DNA of 64,000 bases from Lytechinus variegatus (Eukaryota; Echinodermata; Echinoidea; Temnopleuroida; Toxopneustidae), in the NCBI RefSeq assembly GCF_018143015.1, contig NC_054748.1, positions 18,376,225 through 18,440,224 on the forward strand, in the 5' to 3' direction. Each line of letters opens with the position of its first letter. Within the stretch, counting starts at the first letter, position 1. The translations under genes were made by a program, and so were the position numbers. Of this stretch, positions 1-14,001 are shown one piece after another. The notes under the pieces are model-generated. The model worked only from the letters and a program-made list of their open reading frames with translations. It did no database searches and was not told the origin of the DNA.

Positions 1-3000
1 GAACTTAAAGGTAGTGTCCACACTGTAAATTATGAATTTACATGAAAGGTGCTCTGAATTGACATGGCAGTGTGGAAGGTGAAGGGTTGATGAGACTGGG
101 GGCAAAACATGTTCAAGAATATAAACAAAAGTTTGGTTAGTTTTTCATTATCATGTTCAGCTTTAAATAGGAGCATCTGTCTTACACTTTGTGTGAAATT
201 TTATGAAAAAATTGAAATTATTAGTAGATTTTGACACTTTTAGATAAAGGAAAAGCTTCTTATGGCCTTGCCCATCTCATCTCCAATGTATCTACCTAAT
301 CATAGTAGTATGTGACAAAGCACTAATATTCCTCCTGGTATTTGGTCTATTAGCCAACCTTGCTAAGATGTATTACTCAGAGATGATTGTAATTTTGTCA
401 TGCTTGGTTTTCAGGTACACAAACCCAAAGACACTGCTTTTTGTGAAATTTCTCAATCTATTCACTCAGTAAGAGCAGTGTACATGATCTATTTGAACCT
501 TGGGGGCATGCACCTACGCACATAGAAATTAAATTATTAGCGCTTCCAATTGGGTTAGGTTGCTATGGCGATTGTTCTGAATTTTTCACTCTCGGCACTT
601 AGGTAGTACCTGGTGTAGGTTTCTAGAATAAGATGCCGGTTTCATTCCGAAGGTGAATGTGATTTAGAGTGTCTTTTTGCCTCTACGCATCCCACTCTGA
701 CTTTCCTTTTATGCTATTGGAGTTCCTTTGTGGACATTAGTGTGGGTGAATTGTGTACATGACATTTAAATGGCAATCATACTAGAGAGCAGGATAAAGG
801 TGAATCTCTTTTAATTAGATTAATCACGCACTGTAAATAGCTTTCAGCAAGCATTTCATGGAAATTTCTCAAGTTTTATTGTTTGAAGGAAAAAAGGGGC
901 ACTATTTGTAAGGGAAAAAAATTAGTTTTCTTTAAAAGAGTAGAGTAATCTGTAGCAGTCTAATTCCACTACAAAGTAATGCATTAGGATGGATAGCAAT
1001 GTAAAATGTTGGGAAGAAATTTTGTTTTAATCATCCGTCATTCTTTTTTGTGCAGTGAACTTTATGCATACAAGTTTTAATGCAGCATAAATTGAGTATA
1101 AAGCATAAATTGAACAGTCAGTTATTTTTGTAAGCTCTCAGTGATGTTATCTTTATATGTATTCACTATAAGATGCTATAAAAAATCACCAAAATAGCAT
1201 AATGTTATGAGGTTTTTATAGCATTGATAAAATATATTACCCAACTAAGCCAAGAATCTTGATAACTGAAAAGGCAATTTGTTATATTTGTGAATGTACA
1301 CAGCCTACTGCTGTCACCATACATCATATTACATAGTAGGTCTATATTTCAAAGAAAATGTTGGGTAATATATTAATTCATCATTTAAAAAGAATTACAT
1401 CCCGCTGCTGCAACATCAAAGGGAACTAGAACTTCGGAATGGCAGAAAATCTCAAAGAAGATTTTAAATGAAGACATTCTTCAGTTTGCCAAATTTACAT
1501 CCCACTGCTGCCACAAAAAGACTTTCTCAAAAGAAAAGGCCTACACAGAAGTATGCCAATTTGAAAATATTACATTCCAGCATATGTCAAAGAAAAAGGT
1601 TTATTAATTTGCCACTGCTGCTTAAAGTTTGCCTCACAGAGTGTATTGCTCCAGAAATCTAACAAAAAAAAGTAAGTAATCAAGAAAATGTTTAATTTTG
1701 TGACATTTACAATGTCCCTCATTTTGCAGAGAAGAGGGGAAGTATTCAAGAAAAAGATTAATTTTGTGAAACATAAAAAGGGGTCAGAATATTCTATGAT
1801 GATATTTATTTTATCAATTCTGTCAGCACTTTTAACATCTTTAAAACATACTCCTTTTTTAATTTTAAGAAGTAAAATCAAAGGTTCTTCCACTGGCTTG
1901 TCCAAATGGCCATTGACTTATTGGTAACGCATGGAAAAATAGCTTGTTGACAGGAACTACTTCCAAATGACTGATTGATGAAAATTCTTTCTTGTTTGTA
2001 TGTTCAGATACCAATCATGCTAATGAACATTTCCTGAAAGGAATGAACCAATGCCCTGTTAAGGGAAGACCTTTCAAGTAATAATTACACAAGAACCTCT
2101 TCTTTCATCCATCTGTAGGTCTTGATTAGCAAACCATCCTTTAGTGATAATGTACTAGCAGAACATGAACTCCAAATTGAAAGGATCCCCTTTTTCATTA
2201 TCTTTCCCCTGCTGATCGATGAACACCACAAAGAGAAGGATTTGGGGATGATATGTATTCCATACTGACACCAAATCATAATATTCTCACGTTACCGTTT
2301 CTGTGACGTCTGTAGAATCCCTTTTAAATTGGCAATCTAATTTGAGTCTAAAGTAAAGGAGCTGTGAATCTCTTGGGATTATGAATCAGATCTCCGTCAG
2401 TATCATCTTTGTCCCATATAATAGTCATATTCAGACCGACCCAATCACCAGAATTTCTGTGAAATTACTAGAACTTGTTCAGGCTTAAAAATACCCCATA
2501 ATCATTTCCCGCATTCACAACAAACCAAAGCAGACCTTTTTCGGGTAAGATCTCAAAAAACTATGAGAATGTGCAGTATGATATGATTAGAAGAGACCTG
2601 TGCACAATTCAAAACTGTTTGCTGAGGAGCCCAGGGCTCACTGGGTTGAGAAAATTTCTTATAATTTGCTTTCAGACTGCACAAAACTCTGTGGTCTTGA
2701 AAAGATTCATTGAAATGTTTTTCGTAATTTTGACAAGTACCTTCTATTTAGGAGGTATTTCCTTTTAGGAATGTCAGAAGTAATTTGCTTTTACACTGAT
2801 CAAAATACCTGGTATAATATAATCTGATAAATCAGGGTAAATTTCCTGATCAGAGAATACTTGGTATTCTTGAACTATGAGTTGGTCTGAATACACCTTT
2901 TGTCCCAGTTGTTGGTTGTTTGGTTCACCCTCAGACCGATGATGAAGAAAGAATCAATCCAATCCACCAAGTGATTCCTCCTCGCATTTCAACTTGGACT

Positions 3001-5242
3001 TTTGTGAACCTGTTAAATGAGATGATTCTACCCATGGGTTTCCTTAGAGGCCTTAGCCTTTTCATGAACCTTTGGAATTAGGACAGTGGGTTATTTGATT
3101 TGGATGCTTTCTTGAGATAATGATCTCATTTCTAGTAGGAGGATGAAGATAATTATAATTTTTTGAGCAGTCATAACATCATTGAAATTGATTTTGTTTT
3201 CAATCTGAATGCGCAATGTGATTGAATATCAAGAAGATATAAGATATACATCATTTATTTTATTTTTAATGTGTACAATTTAAAAAATAGATTTTAATTG
3301 AAAATCACAAAACTTTATCGAGTAAAACACATTTTTATTTAGGGCATACACATTCATAAGATCTAATAATGAATTGGAATGGTCAAACTCACATCCACTT
3401 TGGGGGAATTACCAAAACTAAAAATAGGATATAAGAACCATCAGTAGTTTAGATATAACTGTAGAAACAACATGCATTTTTATGTACTGATCATGGGTAA
3501 AGTGATACTCACAAGGAGGGTGAATGTCTTGCTTTGTGTGTGTTCGAGTTTGCTATTATTTATTTCTGGGGACATTTTTTTACATTTTCCCATCAACTGG
3601 GATGTCTTACTACTGTGAATGCATGTCCCCAGTCTAGATAACCATGCCAATCAATTCCTCATCTTATTCCAAGCTCAAACCATTTCATATAGTAAAAGTA
3701 TGATTTGTAAAAAAAAACTTATCCATTTTGGCATTTCAAATCTCAAGTTGTGTGTTTAGGGGGTATATAGGCTCCATCTCTGGTTAGTGGACTGTGCTAG
3801 TGTTTTATTTGAACCATGTTTGAAAATGAGCCTGGTTAGTGGATTGAATTCAAAATTTGAGTTTATGAAACACACTGTCCCCATTTTGGCGATTAATTAT
3901 ATGTGAGTCCCCAATTACGGGACTGTTTGTGAGTGTGTGTGTGTACCATATAAACTAGTGGCAGCAGTGGGACGAAAATTACATGTTTATTTGTCATTCA
4001 TCTATGCATTGTAATGTATGTGTTTCCTTGCTTCTTTCTTCTAGATGCCTTTCAATGGATGCAGTACCATGGCTGGAATTAACGAGGACTCTCTTTCCTG
4101 GAATAAGCTTTGATATATTCTTGAATATATCAGTAGTATCTACTACCTGACATGTGACCAAGCTTGATTGTGAGTCCGAGTGAACACTGATTTACGGTTT
4201 GATGCACTTGTACCTAAGGAGCTTAGACCGGATTCGTCTGTGGCTCCAGGCAACGCTGTCATCGCTGCAGCTGAATTTCTGGAGAGGGAGTGAAGTGTCA
4301 AAAGGAGATATGTGCAGCAGAGCTCACCGACATAAATGGAATGATCGATGTATTATGATTACCAACTAGCATGCTTGAGATGAAGGCAAAATAACTACAC
4401 AGCCACTGGCACAACCACTGTTACATGTATCTCCAATGAACACATTCTTGTATTGGCGATAGGAGCAGTTTACACTAGCAATACCACCAAGAAAGCTTCA
4501 ACAATCAGACAAAACAACACTTAACATGTGTCTGGAGCACTTAATTCAAGTCTTTTGCAACTGGGAAAGCAAAATTATGTGATAAATATATTATTTTGCA
4601 TGTTACAGAAAAAAGTTAAACTTTGTCCAAGCAACTGATATAACTTTGTAAAAGTAGTGAAAGTATTCCCAAACCACCAAAAAAACCAATTCTTATAAAC
4701 GAACACAAAATTATTTGTCACTATACCTGAAATTTTAAGCAATATAAACCCCAAAACTTATCTAATTCGAAAAAATGTAAATGATGTTATATGAACATTG
4801 TGGCAGATAACATTGAGGATTTCATCTGCATCGTTACCACCTTTTTGTGCCACCACCACAACTGCAACAAAACAATTAGAAACTACTTGATTCAAAGCAG
4901 GGAAATGACTGCAACATAAACTACTTGTTTTTAAACACACAAATTAATTGCAGTAAGTAAATACAACCACATCAACAAAGTCGCTTCTTCTGAGCTAAGA
5001 AACTAATCATCTACCAGCTTTTTTCAAGTTCAACTTTTTAAAGTTGTTTTATTGTCTCCACCTTGCGCTGGGGGAAATGCTGCTTTGTGGGTATTAAATG
5101 CAACTTCTTCAGCATCAAAAGTCACATCCTCATTGCTTGAAAGGAGACTATCACTGCCAGAAATTCTGTTTTCTACAAGCCTTTTCTTGCAACCTGCCAT
5201 CGTGTTGCTGCTATATTTTGTCGTGAATCACAGCTTGTTGTC
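1..5242. other. Non-coding upstream region
   Basis: No coding exon is recognisable here. The sequence is AT-rich with short chance open frames on both strands. Around 1381-1660 a loose repeat (about 100 bp apart) carries versions of TTTACATCCCACTGCTGC. A possible splice acceptor (ttcttctag) lies at about 4044, followed by an ATG with a short open frame; it could belong to a 5' leader exon of the phosphatase gene downstream, but nothing else supports that. Confidence 0.5.
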
Positions 5243-8200
5243 ATGGTGGTCAAAACAGCAGGATTAGAACCACAACAACAGCCATATCCAGCAATGTCTC
5301 AGGGAACAGGACCAAGTGTGGTAAGTTGCATGAAACTTTCCAACCAACTTGGTTTGGTTTAGTTTTACTCACGGTATAAGAATAAACAATACATTCTACA
5401 AATATGGAAACTAACTACAAACAATTGTCATGATGTAAATACTTTAAAAGATACAATTGGATCACTCTAACCATATGTACAACTTTTAGAACAAACTTTA
5501 CAGGAAGTCTTTTTTTTTTTGGGGGGGGGTATTCAATTTATTGATTAATGATTTTCCAATGAGACTTGAATTTTTTTTTGCTTTTCTAGAAGATATACAC
5601 TTAACTACATTTGCGTAAAAATTTGCACCTAATTTCAACATTCATGACTTGCTTTACAATCATGCTAATTCGAAATTTGTTTAAGTAGCCCTGAAAATGC
5701 ATACAATTTAGCTCCCTAATTAGCTACAGGATGTGAACAATTTTATTATTTAATTTTTAATAAACCTTAAAATGAAACAGAGATGCAAAGAGCTTGGACA
5801 GTCCAGTGTGCAGTGAAACAAAGCCTTATTGTGGGGATGATTTCTATGAGTGACTGAATTGATAATTGTGTAGGATCAATTGTAAAATCTGCTCCACGAT
5901 CAATCACTACGCTGTATGTTACAGAGTCCAGGGTTGAAGACACATGACCCTGTCTTAATGGAGAAACTTACATCAGGGGACCCGTAACATAAAGCTTAGA
6001 GATTGATCATGGGACTAATAATAATAATGTGACTTTATAAAGTGCCAAATCCACTCTGTAGAGTGCTCAAAGTGCATGAAGAGATGAGAGTTTAATAAAA
6101 AAAGTTTTTTTAAGATTTGTTAAAGTCTCGACAGAGGTACATTTTTGTGTCTTCAGGAAAGCTTTTCCACAAAGTTGGGCATGCAAAAGCAAATAATTTT
6201 TCCCCCAAAGTTTTTTAAACTTTTGTAATAACAAGGTGGCCAAAAGTGGATGAGTGCAAAGACCTACTTGGTCTGTAGTAATAAATAAATGAAAGACTGT
6301 ATTGTGGTGTTGATCCAAGAACACTATGAAAAGCAAGCAGCAAAATCGTAAAGATAATCCTATTTTTGATCGAGAGCCAATGATTTCTACGATTGATTGC
6401 ATTGATAATTGTGTATGATCAATCGTAAAACTCAGCCCAGCAATCAATCCCTATGCTTTGTGATACAGGGTCCAGCATTTCTTTCCTTCCTGTGATTTTT
6501 GTTTTCTTCTTTTCAATGTAGTCCACATCATACCCACATGAAGTTATTGAGAGTGAACAGGGCTTTTGGCAGCACTCCTATGCACCTTATGCAGTAGGCT
6601 TCGGCTGTGCAGTATTTGTTATATTACTAGCAATTGTAAGTAGTCTCATGGACTTGGTCCTTATGCAGTCATTAATATTAAGAGGAGATAGTGAAGTCAT
6701 TGAAACTCCCTGCAAACTCAAAAGTTACACTTATGACATGAAGTATTTCCTTACTATTAAATTATTAATTAATTTATTTATATATATATGTATTTATTCA
6801 CTCATTCATTTACTTATTCATTTATTTATTTATTCATTTATCCATTCGTTTTTTTAATCAATTTATTCATTTATTTAGTCATATGAACATAAATAGCAAG
6901 GTTAGTAATTGTACAAAAATAAACTGTAAAAAGCATGATATCAAGAAAGAAATGCATAATTAGATGAAGAGAATCCTAAAGTGCAGATAGAGCTCATATG
7001 TAAGGAGCACAATCCTGCCATAATGAATTAAATGGGGAGCTGCTCAAGTAAATTATGTTCATGTTTCCCCTGAAAACTTTCTCACACATTGTTATCTTCA
7101 CCCAGGAGTAGTTCAAATATGCTTTGTCAATAATCTTCTGTGTAATCTTTCTTTATAGATATGCTACTGTTGCTGCAAAGCATGGCGCGCCAAGCATTTA
7201 CGGGACGAGGAGAAACGAATATGTATGTATCCACCCATCAAACCAGAAACTCAAGAGGGTCAATTAATCCAACCAGAGTCCGGCTATACGTATGCATCGC
7301 TTGCTCGTAGTGAACCTATTAAGATAAAGACCAAAGGACTACAAGAAAGGTTGGTAGATTCAAAATTTGAAATGATCGAGACCAAAAAACTTTATGCATC
7401 CCTAGAGTTTAATTGAGGGATTTGTACAGTTACTAACTAGTTCAATTTACACAATACGTATTATTTGCCCTGGATTTTTTAAATCATTTGTTTTCTGTTT
7501 ATTAATTTGTTATGTCTCTTGTATTTATCTTCATTATGTTTTATACCTCATTTGGAACTTTCTTCCCAGTCTTTTCAGTTTTTTGTCTATTCTCTTTAAA
7601 ATATCTTTGGTTCACTTGCTAAAAGCTGTGCTTTCAGAGTTGTCTTCTCCACAAAATAACCAATACAAATTTACTTACTTGGATTTACTTGGCTGTTGTG
7701 ACATAACGTAAGGCAATATGCTTATGTTCCCCCTCATTGCTTTTCTTATCTATGGTAAGGTTTGTGAACAATAATATAAATGATGTGGAAGAGGTTCATC
7801 GTGGTGAAGGATTGAGTAGAAGAAATAACCAGTTGTCTCACGATGTAGCAAACGTAGTAGGAAAGCGACGTTTCGTCTGCAAGCTGCTAGACTTCGTCAG
7901 GCAATGAGCAAAGACGCTGCTGCACACGGGTTATATAGCGTCGGGAGCTATTGTCTGGCTCCACTCGGGCGTGAGCCGCGCTGTGATTGGCCGGAGCCGC
8001 TGGCCAATATAAATCATTTTATAGCAAGTTCAATCCTCTCCTTGGTGCTTTTGACCTTAATTTTTGTCACCATGTGTTTAACATTTTGTATTTGTTTAAT
8101 AGGAGAAGCTCTTCTCAGTCTCTAACACTTGACATCAATGCTCCAACAGAAACAGTCAGATGGGTAGCCTCACCTCCAAGAGAAAGGTATGTGATAGTAG

Positions 8201-11200
8201 CTCAAACTATTTCTTTTTAATGTATATTTAATAGCTTAAATAATGATTTATAAAACAAAATTTAATACTATAATTTGAGAATATTTATACTGCTCTTTAA
8301 TTTCTCAAAAAATACATCAATGTAAAATAATATGAGCAATATTCGATTTTAAGGTATGAAGTCTCTTGCCATGTAACACAAATCATTGCAGTTTACCGTA
8401 GATTTTGTTTTACAAATGATTGCATTGGTTACAATGTACAATTAATAATTTGTAATATTGGACCTTGATATTTAATCCTGTTTTGTTTTATACGCAGCTC
8501 TGTACAAGAATACTTAGAGTCAGCAGGCAACAGAATGACGAGAAAACAACTCAGAAATTCAATTAAAAATTTCCGTGCCCTCCATGAAGAATTCTGGGTA
8601 AGTCAATGAAACAAATGATGCACAGCTGTGTCAGTGACAATGGAGCCCACCCTGGGGTATTACAGTGACCCTCACCACTAACTTAAATTCAGATTTGTGC
8701 ATTATTTGTTTTATGGGTCTCATGTATGAGTTGTAGATGTCAAATCCCCTCCGGACTTCCTCATTCCAAACTTTCCACTGAATAATGAAGAAATAACTAC
8801 ATCTTCCTTTCTATTATGGCATCCTCAGTGTATAAAAAGCCTTGCTAGACTGCCTTCTTATTGTAAGAACCTATATTTTTTTATTTTAAATTTTATTTTA
8901 AATTTCATTTGTTCTAAAAGTTTAAATCTTGATATTGTCCTGATTTTATCCCATAGGACATTCCAATGAACCATCCAGAGAGTGTTGAGGTCCCAGGTTC
9001 AGCGGCGAAAAACAGGTATAGCACCATACTACCAAATCCACAGACTAGAGTCTCACTTCCACCGATCAGCGGCGATCCACTCTCTGATTACATCAATGCA
9101 AATATCATCAGGGTAAGATGATAGATGATGATGATGATGGTGATGATGATGATGATGATGATGATATGATGAATTGATGATGATGATGATATGATGAATT
9201 GATGACGGTGATTATAATGATGATGATGATGATGATAATGATGATAATAACAATAGTGGTGGTGAGGATGATGATGATGAGTGTATGATTGTGTAAATCA
9301 TGCCATCAACATACCCATATTAGTCATGCAATCAGTAATTCATCTTGCCATCAATTCTCTCATATGCTATCACCATTATGTCCAAGGAATCTGATATCAA
9401 GTATATATCCATTAACCAATCAAACAATCAATAATAACATCAATGATGCAATTGATGAAATTATTACATCATCATTCATTTGATTACCCAGATATCTGCT
9501 TTCCTGATATCCAGTTGATCTTTAATGCAATCAATGAGGTTATTATGTCTTCATTTATTTGATTACCCTAACATCAGTTATGCTCATATCCAGTTGATCA
9601 TCAATAGAACAGACTCTCCCTAAAAATAAGTACATCTAGAAACCTCTATGTCATATTCATGAAGTGCTTTATTTTTCTTGCAGGGGTATGATAGAGAGCC
9701 CAATGCTTTCATTGCCACCCAAGGCCCAATGGCTCACACTCTTGCAGACTTCTGGAGGATGATCTGGTTTACCAATGCACCAGTTATCGTCATGGTAACC
9801 AAAATCAAAGAGAGGAAAAGAGTGAGTATTCCTCAAAGCTGTCAAACATCTCATACAATAACACAAATATCACTTACTGTGTAATGTACAGTGAAGACCT
9901 AAAAGAAAAATAAAATTGATTCAAATGCCAACCAGGAGTTTTGACATATTTTTCAATGTTTTAAATGTTTATTGATAAATACAAGTTAAAGTTTTTGGCC
10001 CTTATATATACTACTACTTCAGTTAAATCTTGCAGATTTTTTTATAATGTAAAAAACCCCTAAAGATTTCATTAGCTTAACTATTTAGGCACTTGTGGAT
10101 ATCACTTTATTCAGTATGTCAAAATTTCTCTCTTCATGTAGAGTACAATTTTTAAAATTCATATAAATTGCAATTTTTTGTTGTTATGATGTTTTATGTT
10201 TTTTAGTCCTTGAATGGAATGTTAAGAACCCACTGCACTATTCATATAAGAGTAGGGAGAAACCCTGGTGTAGTGGTCCACCTGCATTCCCCCCAATCAG
10301 TTATATGAAGAGGAGAGACCTGTGGGTCATTGTGATTCAGTTCGCTTTTCGCCTTCCAGGCACAGTTGACGCCAAACAAATAATAATAACATGAAAAATT
10401 TATAATAAAATATGTTAATCTCTTTTTCAGAGTAAATGTGAGATGTATTGGCCTCAAGGTCAAGGTTTCTATGGTGATATTGATGTGACGGTGGAAGAAA
10501 CAGTTCCCAAAGATGATTATATACTTAAAATATTTACATTGAAGGTAAGCTCTGCTTTTAATAAGGGTTTTCATAGTCAAAGTTTATTGGCTCATTTTCT
10601 AGCATCTATCTAAAGCAGCTTAAAACTGTGTACACTAGAGCAGTAACAGACTATTCCATATATTACTTATTCTTACATAAGAATTTTTTATTAAAAAATA
10701 TTTCTATCTCTGTTATGGCCCTTGGTATGAATATTTTTTTACCGTGTCCTGTGTTGTGGCCTCCAGTTTGCACTTCTGTATTTGGTTTTTTGCTTGGAAT
10801 TTAGTTGTATATTTCTATGATGTCATCCCTGAACTCTTCTGTATGCTCCGTTCTCATTAACTGACCCACAAAGAAAATATTTTGGCCTCCTCTGATATTG
10901 AAGGTTGATGACTTAGGCATTGTTAAACGATCAAATTGTGAACAAATTTCACATCACAGTATTTTCAATTTCTTACACTGACCTTGTTTGTGCACAGTAC
11001 TTAAATGAATGTCGTCAGGTATTGCATTACTGGTACACTGCATGGCCAGACAATAAACCTCCCGAGAACCCAGTGACCCTGCTGGAAATGATACGTGAAG
11101 TGGAATTCAGCAGGATAGACCCTACGCTTCCAAGAGGACCAGTCATAGTCCATTGCAGGTATGTAGACCTGGTCTTGCTGCTTAATATGGTCTTGGTTCA

Positions 11201-13072
11201 GTAATAAATATTGCATATAAATAGATAGACATTAAGATGATGTGATAAATAGATATTAATCAAAATAATGATGTGTAGGTTAGAATAGGATTTGTTTATA
11301 TAAAAAAATCTTGTAAACCAGGGCATTATAAAACCAAGTTTATTATGGGTAATTACATAAATAATAATTATATGCAATCAATCATAGAAATCAAGTGTAT
11401 GATCAATCACTAAGCTTTGTGTTATGGGCTCGTACGTGGGATTCCAACCCATGTCACAGGCATGACCAGCTTTGTGGTGGCAGCGGTGGGATCATTATCA
11501 TACCATTGGAGTAAACCTTATGCATTAATTGACATCATCTTTGCTGTTGTAACACCAAACTTAGCCATCGATCAGGGAGCTGATAATAATGATTAATTAC
11601 ATTAATAATCATGTGCAATCAATAATTTGATTTAAGCTTATGATCACTAAGCTTTGTGTTATGGGATCTTATAAGTGCTTAGTGGTGGCAGCGGTGGGAT
11701 GAATATCATACCCCTGGAATAAACCTTATGCATGGATATCATTGTGCCTCCATCTTAGACACTCAATCCATTGCCTTGCATGCATAGGTGATCTGCAGCT
11801 GGCACATCTCTGACTACTCTCATTACTGTATATGTAGGCTGAGGGAGGTCGCACGCTTATGATATCACATGCGAAAGATTTATGACCAACAATAGAAACC
11901 AGAGTCTCTCTCCATTGTAACTAATATGAAACATTGTTGATGTTTTACTTTTCAGTGCTGGACTAGGTCGGACAGGGTGTTACATTGCAATCACTATTGG
12001 TATGAGACAAATGGATGAGGAGAGCATGGTTGATATACTAGGCATTGTATGCCAGATCAGACAAGATAGGTAAGAACTGTGTTATTACTATTTATCTACC
12101 TCTAAAATTATTATGGATGGGGAAAAAGAAGGAGGAGCAAGATGAGGGTGTGCAGAAATAAGGAGGTGGAGGAAGAGGGAGGAAGTTGGAAAGAATGAGG
12201 AAGAAGGAGAAGGCTAGGAGATAGGAGGTGATTAATATAAGTTTAATACGAGGGATTATTTGCCAGATCACAGGATAGGTGAGAAGGTACCATCACATAA
12301 TGTACCAGTTATCCTGGTAAAAGAAGAATAGGTAGGAGGAGAGGAGGAGGAGAAGAATTAGGAGAGGAGAAGGAGGAGGAGAGAAGGAGAAGAAGGAGGA
12401 GGAGAATAAGAAGGAGGACAAAAAGAGGGAAGGAGAGAAGAAGGGGTAGTGGAGGAGGAAAAAGATAGAGGGTAATGAAGAATAATGAGATTGAGATAAG
12501 TTAATGTACTTGACATTGTCCATCAGATCAGATGAGAAAGGTGCTAATTATTTAACTTGATGTATCACATGAACATCCTGATGGAAAAAATAGGAGGAAA
12601 AAGAGGAAGGAAGAGAAGGAGACAGGATGAGTGGGAAAGGGCATGAGTCCAGGATTATAAATTGAAACCTAGCTATCCAATGTATCTTCCTTCTCAAACA
12701 GTTTGATTAATTACTTAAGTTGTTCTAGTATTATATTTTCTTATTCAATTGCTTTCTGATGATTTATTTATGTTGATAACATAAGTTTTGTAGTATCATA
12801 ATTTTCCTCTATTTATCTATTTATGTTAACACACATTGTAGTAGGATTAGAATTTTCTCTATGTTTTTATGTTAATGTAGAAGTATCTTAATTTTTCTTT
12901 ATTTAACTGTTGTGTTAATTACTAATGGATGAATAATATAATTTTTTTCTATTTATCTGTTTACAGAGGAGGAATGATCCAAACGAACGAGCAGTATGAA
13001 TTCATTCATCAAGCTCTTTGCCTCTATGAAAAATGTCTGCCACGAAGAGAATCTATCACAGGGACAGAGTGA
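5243..13072 (+). CDS. PTPRR-like: KIM-type receptor-like protein tyrosine phosphatase (PTPRR/PTPN5/PTPN7 family), 11 coding exons
   Basis: Coding exons: 5243-5320, 6522-6635, 7159-7349, 8103-8186, 8498-8597, 8957-9112, 9684-9821, 10431-10544, 10998-11158, 11956-12069, 12967-13072. All junctions are GT-AG and all phases fit, giving about 451 aa ending in TGA. The enzyme removes phosphate from tyrosines, and the family acts on MAP kinases. Residues about 47-67 form one membrane segment, followed by a Cys cluster (CYCCCK). Residues 124-139 read [16 protein letters not shown], a near match to the kinase interaction motif of STEP and PTPRR, with an RRxS site (Ser131) where PKA acts in relatives. 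The catalytic domain covers about 190-445: pTyr loop KNRY (Tyr210), WPD loop (Asp343), P-loop [10 protein letters not shown] (Cys378), Q-loop Gln422 and Gln426. The ATG has G at -3 and +4. No signal peptide is seen, so a short N-terminus is inferred; extra 5' exons are possible. Which vertebrate paralog is closest cannot be told by eye. Confidence 0.93.
5810..6480. repeat. Degenerate repeat with paired GATCAATCG-type segments
   Basis: Two similar segments, at about 5835-5935 and 6378-6475, share TTGATAATTGTGTA, GATCAAT and a final CAGRGTCCAG. They lie in intron 1 of the phosphatase gene. Related wording recurs at 11340-11690. It looks like the remains of an inverted-repeat element. Confidence 0.4.
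6765..6885. repeat. ATTTATTC-type microsatellite
   Basis: Low-complexity stretch of ATTTATT/CATTTATT words in intron 2 of the phosphatase gene. Open frames across it are artefacts of the repeat. Confidence 0.85.
7866..7901 (-). ncRNA. Hammerhead-ribozyme-like motif of Penelope-like element type
   Basis: Read on the minus strand, CTGACGA is followed by a short hairpin (GTCT paired with AGAC) and then GAAACGTC. This is the CUGANGA-stem II-GAAAC core order of hammerhead ribozymes, which Penelope-like retroelements are known to carry in their terminal repeats. It sits in the intron that splits the phosphatase KIM. No element body was found, so it is probably a solo remnant. Activity is not claimed. 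Confidence 0.5.
9122..9262. repeat. GAT trinucleotide microsatellite
   Basis: Nearly pure GATGAT repeats begin right after the splice donor at 9113 of phosphatase exon 6. Interruptions include GATGAATTGATGAT. Confidence 0.9.
11335..11760. repeat. Two diverged direct copies of a dispersed repeat
   Basis: Two segments about 240 bp apart share AATTACAT, TGCAATCAAT, ACTAAGCTTTGTGTTATGGG, GGTGGCAGCGGTGGGAT and AAACCTTATGCAT. They lie in the intron between phosphatase exons 9 and 10. The shared words also appear near 5900 and 3960, so this is a dispersed family. Its class is not determined. Confidence 0.55.
12118..12640. repeat. Purine-rich GGA/GAA tract
   Basis: Imperfect AGG/GAA-rich sequence in the last intron of the phosphatase gene. 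Fragments resembling CCAGATCA and GATAGGTGAGAA recur three times, suggesting local duplication of the nearby exon-10 end and donor (CAGATCAGACAAGATAG then GTAAGA). Confidence 0.6.
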
Positions 13073-14000
13073 GGGCGCCCTTCACCCGGCAAGCGAGGTC
13101 TTCGTATTCAATCCATTCAACACAGAACCAACAGCATTATAATGCTCTACTATTATTTATTTACTTAAGCATTTCATCATTGTTATGATCCATATTCATT
13201 ATATTTTGGAGAGTAAACAAAATCATGAAGAAATTAAGTCTTATTGGCCATTTTTTTTGCATCATTGATTCAAGATAGATTTTTAATCTTTCCAGGGCTG
13301 TGATACATTGAAGATATAATTAATTTTACAATGGATTGAGATTGTAGGTCTATGACAGACTTTTTACTAGAAATTACAATCAATTGTAATAATTGTTTCT
13401 CTTAATATCACTATGCCCAGAAATAGACATCACTGTTGTCATGGAAACCTACCAATGAAGGCAATTTATGAGTACCTGAAAGTGAAAAGTAATTTTTACT
13501 TACTACCAGATTTTGGAGGAGAATTTTTCTATAAAACAAAATTCAGGTTAGACATTTTTAAAGGCTATGTTGATCAGTATTTCATCATCATTTTTGCAAA
13601 TATTTTTAGCATATCTCTTTAAAGTTAAATTGAATTGTGTCAGGAAAATATCATTTTAAACCTCAATGGAATCTCAACACATATTGAGATATGTGAAAAG
13701 AAATATAATGCAATTTTCTGAAGGAAATTGTAAATTATTAGTGTTTGGCACATCACAGTTGTTCTTAGTATAATGTTAATTTATCTTTTCATTGAAATTT
13801 CCAGCCTTGATAAGAATTATAACATGAAGCGTTAGAAGAGTTTTCATTTGAATTTTTGTTTCACTGTTTAATCTGTATTATTATTTTAACCTATATAGTT
13901 TGTAACAGATATCTATTTTTTGAATCATATATGAAAATAATATCAATCTTAATATATTGAAGTACATACATTATAAGAATATCATTCCTAGCAGTATAGC
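13073..14000 (+). other. Likely 3' UTR of the phosphatase gene
   Basis: AT-rich sequence after the TGA at 13070-13072 with no further coding exon. No single convincing polyadenylation site could be picked, so the transcript end is not assigned. Confidence 0.4.
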
Positions 14001-14001
14001 A

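Noticed and set aside
1570-1905. Minus-strand open frame of 111 codons
   Set aside because: AT-rich composition, no recognisable motif and no splice support; likely chance.
11470-11700. GGTGGCAGCGGTGGGAT words reminiscent of the internal start of LTR retroelements
   Set aside because: No paired long terminal repeats or coding remains were found around them, so no such element is called.
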